Below, one piece after another: positions 1 to 5,843 of a DNA stretch of 12,832 nt (positions within the stretch are counted from its first letter, which is position 1; every line of letters begins with the position of its first letter). Below the pieces are notes generated by a model. That model was not told where the DNA came from and ran no database searches. It saw nothing but the letters and a program-made list of their open reading frames with translations. The DNA is from an uncultured Collinsella sp. (GTDB taxonomy: Bacteria; Actinomycetota; Coriobacteriia; Coriobacteriales; Coriobacteriaceae), in contig CABPWH010000055.1 of assembly GCA_902461085.1 (NCBI GenBank), forward strand, positions 1 through 12,832. Reading direction: 5' to 3'. The position numbers and the translations under genes were made by a program.

Positions 1-62
1 CGCCGAGCTTCAACCGCGGCAAGGCGGGCGTTTGCCGCCGTGAGCCGCTGGAAGGAGGCAGC
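1..62. other. Upstream edge, no gene supported
   Basis: These bases precede the first gene. One forward frame is open from the window edge to a TGA at 41-43 and could be the tail of an upstream gene, but it is too short to identify. The frame of the first gene is also open here without an ATG or GTG better placed than position 63. A strong ribosome site, GGAGG, lies at 53-58, immediately before the ATG at 63. Confidence 0.4.
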
Positions 63-599
63 ATGTCCGATGCCGTTCGTGCCGAGAAAATCGCGCACGA
101 GGTCGACGATGCCGCCCGCCAGCTCGCCCAGGCGGGCCGCTTGGACCTGACGCGCGAGTTTATCCAGCATGGCGACGTGACGGTCTATGCACATGTGACC
201 TCGGTGGCACGGGCAAGTCTGTCCTTTGCCGAGCACTTGGGCCGTGTTGGCATTTCGATCGACCGTGCCTCGCTGCTGCGCGGAGCCTTGTTACACGATT
301 ACTTTCTCTATGACTGGCACGATCCCGATCCGAGCCATCGCCTGCACGGATTTCGACATCCGTTTTTTGCCCTGGTGCGTGCCGAGGAAGATTTTGAGCT
401 GACGCCGCGAGAGCGGAATATTATCGTGCGGCATATGTTTCCGCTGGTGCCGGTGCCGCCGACGTGTCGCGAGGCGTGGATTGTTTGTCTGGCGGATAAA
501 TGGTGTGCTCTGCGTGAGACGGTCGCCGGCCGCCTGCCGCGCAAGGACGAGACGGACGATAGCGTGAGTAAAGCATCGAGTGAAAAGAGGAGAGGGTAG
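63..599 (+). CDS. HD-domain phosphohydrolase family protein
   Basis: A 178-residue cytoplasmic protein of the HD superfamily, which are metal-dependent phosphohydrolases. The metal-ligand pattern is visible: His44, the His78-Asp79 doublet in LLRGALLHDYFLYDW, His95/His99 in HGFRHPFF, His124 in IIVRHMFPL, and Asp145 in CLADKWCAL. The spacing fits a single compact HD domain spanning about residues 40-155, with a charged, probably disordered tail. The ATG at 63 is preceded by GAAGGAGG at a good distance. The next gene begins 3 bp after the stop, so the two are almost certainly co-transcribed and translationally coupled. HD proteins of this kind are often encoded beside CmpB-like membrane proteins, as here. 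The substrate cannot be read from the sequence; nucleotides or phosphomonoesters are possible. Confidence 0.85.
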   Translation: MSDAVRAEKIAHEVDDAARQLAQAGRLDLTREFIQHGDVTVYAHVTSVARASLSFAEHLGRVGISIDRASLLRGALLHDYFLYDWHDPDPSHRLHGFRHPFFALVRAEEDFELTPRERNIIVRHMFPLVPVPPTCREAWIVCLADKWCALRETVAGRLPRKDETDDSVSKASSEKRRG

Positions 600-602
600 A
601 CG

Positions 603-1622
603 GTGGGGACCGCGATCGACATGTCCTTTGACGGCGCGACGCTTGCCGCCTGCCCGCTTTCGGCACTGGTGCTCTCGTTTGCCTTCTACGGTTTTTGCGG
701 CTGGGCATGGGAATCGACAGTCTGCGCCATGCTCAACCACGGACGCTTTGCCAACAGCGGCTTTTTGCTGGGACCGTGTTGCCCTATCTATGGCGCGGGC
801 GGCATTGCCTGCTGGCTGCTGTTGCGCGGGATTCCGGATGCCCCGAGCCAGTTTGTCGCTGCAGCGCTCGTATGCAGCGTGATTGAGTACAGCGTAGGCG
901 TGCTGTTGGAAAAAACAACGGGCGCTCGCTTTTGGGACTATTCGCATCTGCCGTTTAACCTGCACGGACGTATCTGTCTGTACTGGGCCTGCGCGTTTGG
1001 CCTGGGTGCGTTGTGCATTTGCCGTTTAGTGGAGCCGGCATTGCTGGGGCTGCTTGGCCATCTGCCGGTGCTGATTGTGCGGTTGTCCGCCTTTATCGTC
1101 GCGGTCGCGATGATGGTCGACGCGTTGTGCTCATTGGCGAGCTGGCGGCGTCTGTCTGATCAGCTGGAGCGCGTCCGGGCCGACCTTGCCGACCGCATCA
1201 ACGAGTCGCTTGCCGACGCGTCCGACTCAATGCTCGAGCGCATTCCCGATTCTACGATTGACTCGGTGGCACAGACGCACATCCGTAGCCGTGCCGTTAA
1301 CGCGTGGCTGGCCGAGCTGGGTGACGCCGCGCTCGATGCCCTGCGCGAGAAGGCTTCGATGCCGACGTTTATCGCGGATGGTGCTCGCGGCCTGGCGCTT
1401 GCCGCCCGCCGCGTGGCCGATGCCGCGCCGAACATGCCGCGTCCGTCGCTCAGTCGTCGCCTTGCCGGCAAGCGCATGAGCCGTCCGGTGCCAAGCGTGT
1501 CGCTCAGCCGACGCGACCTGCGCTTCTTCAATGCCTTCCCGCGCTTGCGCATCAACCGCTACGAGGGCGTCATCCGAGCTACCGACCTCCGCGACCGAGC
1601 CCGCGAGCTGTTCCGCCGCTAG
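603..1622 (+). CDS. CmpB-like membrane protein (putative ABC-transporter type IV family)
   Basis: A 339-residue membrane protein that I place in the putative ABC-transporter type IV (CmpB / DUF1113) family. The signature is FYGFCGWAWES near residue 28, then GRFANSGFLLGPCCPIYG, a VIEYSVGVLLEKTTGARFWDY loop and an NLHGRICL motif. About five hydrophobic segments lie in residues 15-180. Residues 185-339 form a charged, mostly helical cytoplasmic tail that is longer than in many relatives and rich in Arg. The start is GTG 603, with AGGAGAGGG at 588-596; ATG 621 in the same frame is the alternative but has no ribosome site of its own. The gene follows the HD-domain gene by 3 bp. The family name is historical: no ATPase partner is present here and transport has not been shown. 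Confidence 0.75.
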   Translation: MGTAIDMSFDGATLAACPLSALVLSFAFYGFCGWAWESTVCAMLNHGRFANSGFLLGPCCPIYGAGGIACWLLLRGIPDAPSQFVAAALVCSVIEYSVGVLLEKTTGARFWDYSHLPFNLHGRICLYWACAFGLGALCICRLVEPALLGLLGHLPVLIVRLSAFIVAVAMMVDALCSLASWRRLSDQLERVRADLADRINESLADASDSMLERIPDSTIDSVAQTHIRSRAVNAWLAELGDAALDALREKASMPTFIADGARGLALAARRVADAAPNMPRPSLSRRLAGKRMSRPVPSVSLSRRDLRFFNAFPRLRINRYEGVIRATDLRDRARELFRR

Positions 1623-1681
1623 CCGGGACGGGCGCGCTCACGGCTTCCTTGCTCGCGTATTTCCCGTTCGTTTCGCGTCCG

Positions 1682-1718
1682 TTGCCGCGCCGTTTCCAAG
1701 ATTGCGGCACCGTTTCCA
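1682..1718. repeat. Pair of 17-bp direct repeats, 20-bp period, upstream of amt
   Basis: The intergenic stretch 1623-1820 holds two copies of a 17-bp unit, at 1682-1698 and 1702-1718. They match at 15 of 17 positions and both end in CCGTTTCCA. The 20-bp period puts both copies on nearly the same DNA face, as expected for a dimeric regulator. A small inverted repeat, CTGGT-CTAC-ACCAG, lies at 1750-1763. I see no convincing -35/-10 pair in this stretch, so the amt promoter is not assigned. Confidence 0.4.
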
Positions 1719-1820
1719 TTCGACAACGCCGCGTTTAACAACGCCGTATCTGGTCTACACCAGTTGCCCCTCGGCCGCATTATGGGCGCCGACAACGTTC
1801 ATGCGACCAAGGGAGAGCGA

Positions 1821-3098
1821 ATGTACGACACGGGATCGACAACGTTTATGCTCGTCTGCACCATGCTCGTGTTTTTAATGACACCGGGCTTGGCGTTTTT
1901 CTATGGCGGCCTGTCCAGGCGCAAAAATGTCATCAACACCATGCTTATGTGCTTTGGCGCCATTGGCCTGGTTGGTGTGCTGTGGATTATTGCCGGCTGG
2001 TCGCTGGCCTATGGCGGCGACGGTTCCAGCCCGTTTATTGGAGGCCTTGACCAGCTGCTGTGCCTGCCGGTACTCAACCAGGTGCTGCAGGCGGCCGAGG
2101 GCAATGCCGCGGACGGTGTCGTCTATCCTCAAATCATCAACATCGCCTTTCAGATGGCGTTTGCCATGATCACTGCCGCTATCGTCACGGGCGGCCTGGC
2201 CGGCCGCGTTAAGTTTGGTGCCATGACGGCCTTCCTGGGCATTTGGCTGCTTGTGGTCTATGCGCCGCTTGCCCACATGGTTTGGGGCGGCGATGGCTCC
2301 TTTATCGGTGACATTATCGGCGCACTCGACTTTGCCGGTGGCGACGTGGTGCACATTTCGTCCGGTCTTACCGGCCTGATCCTCTGCTTAATGCTTGGCC
2401 GTCGTCGTGGCTTTGGCATGGTGAGCTACCGTCCACATAACGTGCCGTTTGTGGCGTTGGGCGCCGGCCTGCTTTGGTTTGGCTGGTTTGGCTTTAACGG
2501 CGGCAGCGAGTTTAAGGCCGACGCTGTGGCGGCGCTCGCCATCCTCAACACCGTGACGGCTAGCGCGGCGGGCATGGTCTCGTGGCTTGCCGTCGAGCGC
2601 GTACACACCGGTCGCCCCACGCTGGTGGGCGCCAGCACCGGTCTGGTTGCGGGCCTTGTGGTGGTCACGCCCGGCGCGGGCTTTGTCGAGCCGTGGGCAG
2701 CGCTGGTCATGGGCCTGATCGTCTCTCCCATCTGCTACCTGGCCATCAGCCATCTTAAGACCAAATTTGGCTACGACGATGCGCTCGACGCGTTTGGCTG
2801 CCACGGCATCGGCGGCATCCTGGGCGGCGTGCTCACGGGGCTGTTCTGCGTGCCGGAGCTTTCGTGGACCGGTAAGGGCGGTCTGTTCTACACGGGCGAT
2901 GTCTCGCTGCTCATCTCGCAGATTTTGGGCATTGTGGTGACGGTCGCTATTGTACTGGTGCTCGATTTGGTGATCGCCGCGGTGGTCAAGGCGCTGTTCC
3001 ACGGCAACCTGCGCGTGGACGAGGCCGACGAGGCGCTGGGCCTGGATGCGAGTCAGCACGGCGAGAGCGCATATCCCTCCTTCTCGGGACTTGACTAG
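1821..3098 (+). CDS. amt: Ammonium transporter, Amt/MEP/Rh family
   Basis: A 425-residue integral membrane channel for ammonium uptake, normally a trimer with 11 helices per chain. The family marks are present: the N-terminal MTPGLAFFYGGLSRRKN segment, the signature DFAGGDVVHISSG at residues 170-182 with pore His178, and the second pore histidine His328 in CHGIGGILGGVLTG. These correspond to the twin histidines of E. coli AmtB. The cytoplasmic tail ends in the usual EADEALGLD...HGESAYPS motif, which docks GlnK. I chose ATG 1821 because GGGAG at 1811-1815 precedes it and the protein then begins MYDTGSTTFML like other Amt proteins; an in-frame start at 1764 would add 19 unrelated residues. glnK follows 191 bp downstream, consistent with P-II control of the channel. 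Confidence 0.97.
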   Translation: MYDTGSTTFMLVCTMLVFLMTPGLAFFYGGLSRRKNVINTMLMCFGAIGLVGVLWIIAGWSLAYGGDGSSPFIGGLDQLLCLPVLNQVLQAAEGNAADGVVYPQIINIAFQMAFAMITAAIVTGGLAGRVKFGAMTAFLGIWLLVVYAPLAHMVWGGDGSFIGDIIGALDFAGGDVVHISSGLTGLILCLMLGRRRGFGMVSYRPHNVPFVALGAGLLWFGWFGFNGGSEFKADAVAALAILNTVTASAAGMVSWLAVERVHTGRPTLVGASTGLVAGLVVVTPGAGFVEPWAALVMGLIVSPICYLAISHLKTKFGYDDALDAFGCHGIGGILGGVLTGLFCVPELSWTGKGGLFYTGDVSLLISQILGIVVTVAIVLVLDLVIAAVVKALFHGNLRVDEADEALGLDASQHGESAYPSFSGLD

Positions 3099-3181
3099 CG
3101 GCTTCCCCAGGCTCCGCACCTTGCCCTTCAAACCGTCGCGCGGCTTCCCCAGGCACCGCACCTTGGGTTTCAAACCGTCGC
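3098..3181 (+). repeat. Tandem 42-bp direct repeat in the amt-glnK gap
   Basis: Two head-to-tail copies lie at 3098-3139 and 3140-3181 and match at 38 of 42 positions. Each begins GCGGCTTCCCCAGGC and ends TCAAACCGTCGC. The differences are one base near position 16 and three adjacent bases at 27-29. The first copy starts on the last base of the amt stop codon. No reading frame of interest covers the block. Confidence 0.85.
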
Positions 3182-3244
3182 TTGCGTACAAAAGTACGCG
3201 GCGCTCCTCTTTCAACCCAATCTGCGGCACCTGGGAAACCCGCG
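3140..3244 (+). repeat. Large imperfect inverted repeat between amt and glnK
   Basis: The complement of 3201-3244 resembles the second 42-bp unit (3140-3181), matching best over its first 31 positions, so the region can fold into a long imperfect stem. At the tip is a perfect small hairpin, GCGTAC-AAAA-GTACGC, at 3184-3199. There is no U-tract after the stem, so it does not look like a simple intrinsic terminator. It may lower expression of glnK relative to amt, protect an mRNA end, or be a dispersed intergenic element. Confidence 0.6.
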
Positions 3245-3289
3245 TCATTGAATGGCAATTCATTTATTTGATAAAGAGAGGAATTCATT

Positions 3290-3628
3290 ATGAAAAAGAT
3301 CACGGCTATCGTGCGTCAGGAGAAGCTTGAGGTTCTCAAAGATGCGCTGTTTGCTGCCGATGTTCGTGGCATGACTATCAACCAGGTGCAGGGCTGCGGT
3401 GCACAGCATGGCTGGAAGGAATACGTGCGCGGCAACGAGTTGCTTGTCAACACGATCCCTAAGGTGCAGTTCACGCTCATTTGCGCCGATGAGCATGTCG
3501 ACGGAATTGTCGAGATTATCTGCAATGCTGCTCGCACCGGTGCCGTTGGAGACGGCAAGATCTGGGTCGAGCCGGTCGAGGAAGTTATCCGCATCCGCAC
3601 CGGCGAACACGGCCCCGCCGCGGTGTAG
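3290..3628 (+). CDS. glnK: P-II nitrogen regulatory protein GlnK
   Basis: A 112-residue P-II signal protein, a trimer that binds ATP/ADP and 2-oxoglutarate and plugs Amt through its T-loop. It keeps the family numbering exactly: Gly37, Gln39 (2-oxoglutarate/Mg-ATP site), Lys58 after Pro57, the B-loop RTGAVGDGKIWV at 82-93 with Lys90, and Arg101/Arg103 in the C-loop. The T-loop reads KEYVRGNELLVN, so residue 51, the Tyr uridylylated or adenylylated in many bacteria, is Leu. Covalent control at that site is therefore not possible. The ATG has AGAGAGG at 3275-3281, 8 bp upstream. The position just after amt supports assignment as the channel partner. Confidence 0.95.
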   Translation: MKKITAIVRQEKLEVLKDALFAADVRGMTINQVQGCGAQHGWKEYVRGNELLVNTIPKVQFTLICADEHVDGIVEIICNAARTGAVGDGKIWVEPVEEVIRIRTGEHGPAAV

Positions 3629-3630
3629 CA

Positions 3631-3660
3631 TCGACCGCCTGCCATCCGCAACGTTAAAAT
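3631..3660 (+). promoter_or_regulatory. Candidate promoter for the first tetR gene
   Basis: A TCGACC hexamer at 3631-3636 and TAAAAT at 3655-3660 are 18 bp apart, resembling a housekeeping -35/-10 pair. The predicted RNA start is near 3667. This makes the ATG at 3667 effectively leaderless and favours ATG 3703 as the true start. The -10 box lies within the loop of the inverted repeat at 3642-3695. Confidence 0.4.
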
Positions 3661-3695
3661 ACTGCAATGAGGCACAAGACTTGCGTTGCGGATGG
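3642..3695. repeat. Perfect 12-bp inverted repeat in front of the first tetR gene
   Basis: The arms are CCATCCGCAACG at 3642-3653 and its exact complement CGTTGCGGATGG at 3684-3695, separated by 30 bp that contain the candidate -10 box. The right arm ends 7 bp before the ATG at 3703 and includes the only purine-rich sequence there. It could be an operator, or in read-through RNA from glnK a hairpin that hides the start region. No U-tract follows, so a terminator role is weak. Confidence 0.75.
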
Positions 3696-3702
3696 ACAGA
3701 TT

Positions 3703-4365
3703 ATGGGGCGTAATAAATATCCCGAGGAGACGGTCGCGAAGATTCTCGACGCGGCGCTGGAGCTATTCTGCGCACAGGGTTATGAGGGGACGAGCATTCA
3801 AGATATCGTCGACCGCCTCGATGGCATGACCAAGGGCGCTGTCTATCATCACTTTAAGAGCAAAGAGGAGATTTTCAACGCCGCATTTGATCGGGCAATG
3901 GCTCCGATTGTTGAGCAACGTCGCTCAACGCTTGGTATCGGCAATATGACCGGAGCCCAAAAGCTCAAGCGACTGTACGCGCCCGAGTCTGTCGTTCCGC
4001 AAATTGAGCTATGGGCACGCATGCATCCTGCGGCAGATCCGGTAAAAAGCTCGCGTCTACTGGCGATGCAGTACCAGGGCTCGTTTGACGAGTCGGCCGA
4101 TGGCTATCTCCTGCCAGTGATCGAGGAGGGCATCGCCGACGGCTCCATTGCGTGTGCATGCCCGCGCGAAGCGGCGGAGGCTGTATCGTTGTTAGCGAAT
4201 CTTTGGCTGCTGCCGCTGTTCCGTCCGCTTGAGAACAAGGGTCGAATGCTCGCTCGCGCGCAATGTTTGGCGCAGATGGCGGCCGCGGTGGGGCTCGATT
4301 TGGGTAATGAAGTGCTCCAGACAACGGCTCAGATATGGGACGTATGGAACCGTGCTGGGTGGTAA
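3703..4365 (+). CDS. TetR/AcrR-family transcriptional regulator
   Basis: A 220-residue DNA-binding repressor. The N-terminal TetR domain is clear: ILDAALELFCAQGYEGTS, then the helix-turn-helix at about residues 31-50 ending in the hallmark KGAVYHHFKSKEEIF. The C-terminal half, residues 75-220, is the ligand-binding region and is not similar to anything I can name. I prefer ATG 3703, where the protein begins MGRNKYPEETVAKIL; ATG 3667 would add 12 residues but sits at the predicted RNA start. The ribosome site before 3703 is weak. The downstream MFS gene and the two matching palindromes between them indicate that this protein represses the transporter, and possibly itself. Base use is less GC-rich than in flanking genes. 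Confidence 0.9.
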   Translation: MGRNKYPEETVAKILDAALELFCAQGYEGTSIQDIVDRLDGMTKGAVYHHFKSKEEIFNAAFDRAMAPIVEQRRSTLGIGNMTGAQKLKRLYAPESVVPQIELWARMHPAADPVKSSRLLAMQYQGSFDESADGYLLPVIEEGIADGSIACACPREAAEAVSLLANLWLLPLFRPLENKGRMLARAQCLAQMAAAVGLDLGNEVLQTTAQIWDVWNRAGW

Positions 4366-4367
4366 TA

Positions 4368-4386
4368 TAGATACTGACGGTATGTA
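4368..4386. promoter_or_regulatory. Candidate TetR operator 1
   Basis: An imperfect palindrome, TAGATAC-TGACG-GTATGTA, has 6 of 7 arm positions paired around a 5-bp centre. It starts 2 bp after the tetR stop codon. It shares arm sequence and spacer length with operator 2, and the two centres are 65 bp apart. Confidence 0.55.
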
Positions 4387-4396
4387 ATTGATTTGT

Positions 4397-4418
4397 AAGG
4401 GTAGCCACGGCTGCCCTT
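4397..4418 (+). terminator. Hairpin between tetR and the MFS gene
   Basis: AAGGGTAGC at 4397-4405 pairs with GCTGCCCTT at 4410-4418 around a CACG loop, with one G-U pair. Only a short TT follows, so it is at best a weak intrinsic terminator for tetR. It lies between the two operators. Confidence 0.4.
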
Positions 4419-4431
4419 TCCAAGTCATTAA

Positions 4432-4452
4432 ATACATACTAATGGTATGTAT
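4432..4452. promoter_or_regulatory. Candidate TetR operator 2
   Basis: A perfect palindrome, ATACATAC-N5-GTATGTAT, ends immediately before the ribosome site of the MFS gene. It repeats the motif of operator 1 with the same 5-bp centre. Binding here would block transcription into the transporter gene. I could not assign a clear -35/-10 pair in 4366-4465. Confidence 0.65.
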
Positions 4453-4465
4453 AGGGGGCAGGCTT

Positions 4466-5728
4466 ATGGCTGGAATGCGGGGGAGTAGCGTCTCGTTGAC
4501 GCAAAAAACAGTGCGATCTATCAGGCTTTTCGGTCTTCTTGTTGCACAGCTGTGCGCGTATTCGATGTTGTCGGCACTGTGCTTTGCGTGCCCGCTTTAC
4601 TTGTTCGATTGCAGCGGCTCATCAACGTTATATGGTGCCGTCGCGGCGATAGCGTTCGTGCCGGGCATACTTGCGACTCCGGCTGGCGGAATCTTGGCGG
4701 ATCGCGGGAGACATCGCGGGGTTCTTGTGGTACTCGGCATTGTTCTGATGGCTGCATCGCTGTTGTTTATCCCCATGAAGCGGTCGCTGCCTCTTGCCGT
4801 TGTCGTGGTGGCAATACTCTGCGTCCAATATGGCATCCAATCGCTGCTGAAACCGATGCTTCAAATTGAGACGGTGCACATGATGGGCCAAGAAAAGGTT
4901 GAGCGTGCCACAGCGCTGGTCTCGCAGGTAACCATGGCGAGCAATATCTTGGGGCCTGTAGTCGGGACGGCAGTCTATGGGTGCTTTGGTATCGATGCTC
5001 TATGCGAAACCGCGGCGTTGACGTTTGCGATGTCAGCCCTGCTGTTCGGGGGCACACTCAAGCGATATGCCTCATCTGGAATGACAGGGGACAGTACGAC
5101 TTGCTCGACATGCCGAAGCGATTTCCGGGAGTCGATTCGGTACCTGGCTCAAAACGCATCATTGCTCGTTGTGTTTTTGCTTGCGGCTATTTTGAACCTT
5201 GCGTTAGTTGGGCTAACGATTGGTGCTCCCATTGTTGTTTCAAAGCATCTCGGAATACAGTCATCCTTTGTTGGGATTATTGAGGTGGCTATGGGCTTGG
5301 GTGGTCTTGTCGGCAGTGGTTTGGTCGGTATTTGGCCGCATCGTTTTTCCTTCAAGGGCATATTTCGATATGTTGCGATGATCTGTTTTGGAGTCGTACC
5401 GATTATTGTCACGCTACTGAGCGGTCCTGATGAATTTGCGTTTGCCGCGCTTGCGGCCGGCTCGGCATGGGTCATGGCGTGGGCAAGCATTACATCGGTC
5501 GAAATCGTTTCATTCGTTCAGCGGTCAGCGCCAAAGGAACTCTGCGGAAAAGTGCTGGCACTCGTTTATATGATGCTTTCCTGTGCAACGCCTATTGGCC
5601 AATTGGTTTACGGGCTCGCATATGATCGATGGACACCGGCGATTGTATTCGCAGGCATGTTTGCGGTGCTGACGTTGACGACGGCGCTGTTTTATCGGCT
5701 GAAAAGTCGCTTGTGGCGATTGCCTTAA
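4466..5728 (+). CDS. Major facilitator superfamily transporter, probable efflux pump
   Basis: A 420-residue membrane protein with about 12 hydrophobic segments in two halves, the usual MFS plan. The loop between helices 2 and 3 carries the MFS motif A as GGILADRGRHR, following FVPGILATPA. A polar segment (TGDSTTCSTCRSDFRES) separates the halves near residue 210. The start is ATG 4466, preceded by AGGGGG at 4453-4458; the frame runs open upstream to a TTG at 4388, but that would place operator 2 and the ribosome site inside the gene. Association with a TetR repressor and matching operators suggests export of a drug-like or toxic compound, but the substrate cannot be read from sequence. AT-rich wobble positions set it apart: the line 5161-5220 has 26 G+C of 60. 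Confidence 0.9.
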   Translation: MAGMRGSSVSLTQKTVRSIRLFGLLVAQLCAYSMLSALCFACPLYLFDCSGSSTLYGAVAAIAFVPGILATPAGGILADRGRHRGVLVVLGIVLMAASLLFIPMKRSLPLAVVVVAILCVQYGIQSLLKPMLQIETVHMMGQEKVERATALVSQVTMASNILGPVVGTAVYGCFGIDALCETAALTFAMSALLFGGTLKRYASSGMTGDSTTCSTCRSDFRESIRYLAQNASLLVVFLLAAILNLALVGLTIGAPIVVSKHLGIQSSFVGIIEVAMGLGGLVGSGLVGIWPHRFSFKGIFRYVAMICFGVVPIIVTLLSGPDEFAFAALAAGSAWVMAWASITSVEIVSFVQRSAPKELCGKVLALVYMMLSCATPIGQLVYGLAYDRWTPAIVFAGMFAVLTLTTALFYRLKSRLWRLP

Positions 5729-5787
5729 CGCGCTGGGGCACCGTGAATTTGTGGAGGCAGTGGCACGTCGCGCCGTGACGGCATTGT

Positions 5788-5815
5788 TTGGGCATGCCTC
5801 TCCTTCGTCTACAAT
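5788..5815 (+). promoter_or_regulatory. Candidate promoter of the HAD phosphatase gene
   Basis: TACAAT at 5810-5815 is a good -10 box. The -35 box is poorer: TTGGGC at 5788-5793 (16-bp spacer) or TTTGGG at 5787-5792 (17 bp). The RNA start would be near 5822, the beginning of the right arm of the inverted repeat, so mRNA from this promoter would lack the left arm. Confidence 0.45.
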
Positions 5816-5843
5816 ATTGTGCAGACGAAGGAGAGGCATGCCC
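5790..5843. repeat. Perfect 21-bp inverted repeat over the HAD gene start
   Basis: The arms at 5790-5810 and 5823-5843 are exact complements over all 21 positions. The 12-bp centre (5811-5822) itself contains the palindrome ACAATATTGT. The right arm contains the ribosome site AAGGAGAGG and the first start codon. The left arm therefore carries the same ribosome site and ATG on the minus strand. In read-through RNA the hairpin would completely bury the start region. Confidence 0.9.

Noticed and set aside
1764..1820. Upstream in-frame start for amt
   Set aside because: It adds 19 residues unlike Amt N-termini and has no ribosome site; ATG 1821 has one.
3046..3330. Plus-strand frame bridging the end of amt and the start of glnK
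   Set aside because: It is made of the 42-bp repeats and overlaps both real genes in another frame, with no ribosome site.
4388..4465. Upstream TTG start for the MFS gene
   Set aside because: It would place a terminator-like hairpin, operator 2 and the ribosome site inside the coding region.
5592..5795. Minus-strand 67-codon frame with a perfect ribosome site and ATG
   Set aside because: Its ribosome site and start are simply the mirrored left arm of the inverted repeat. The rest is antisense to the MFS gene, has no recognisable composition, and lacks an equally good promoter. Noted within the inverted-repeat finding.
5751..5837. Upstream in-frame start for the HAD gene
   Set aside because: The extension encodes the inverted repeat and shows no family similarity; HAD proteins of this type begin just before the DLDGT motif.
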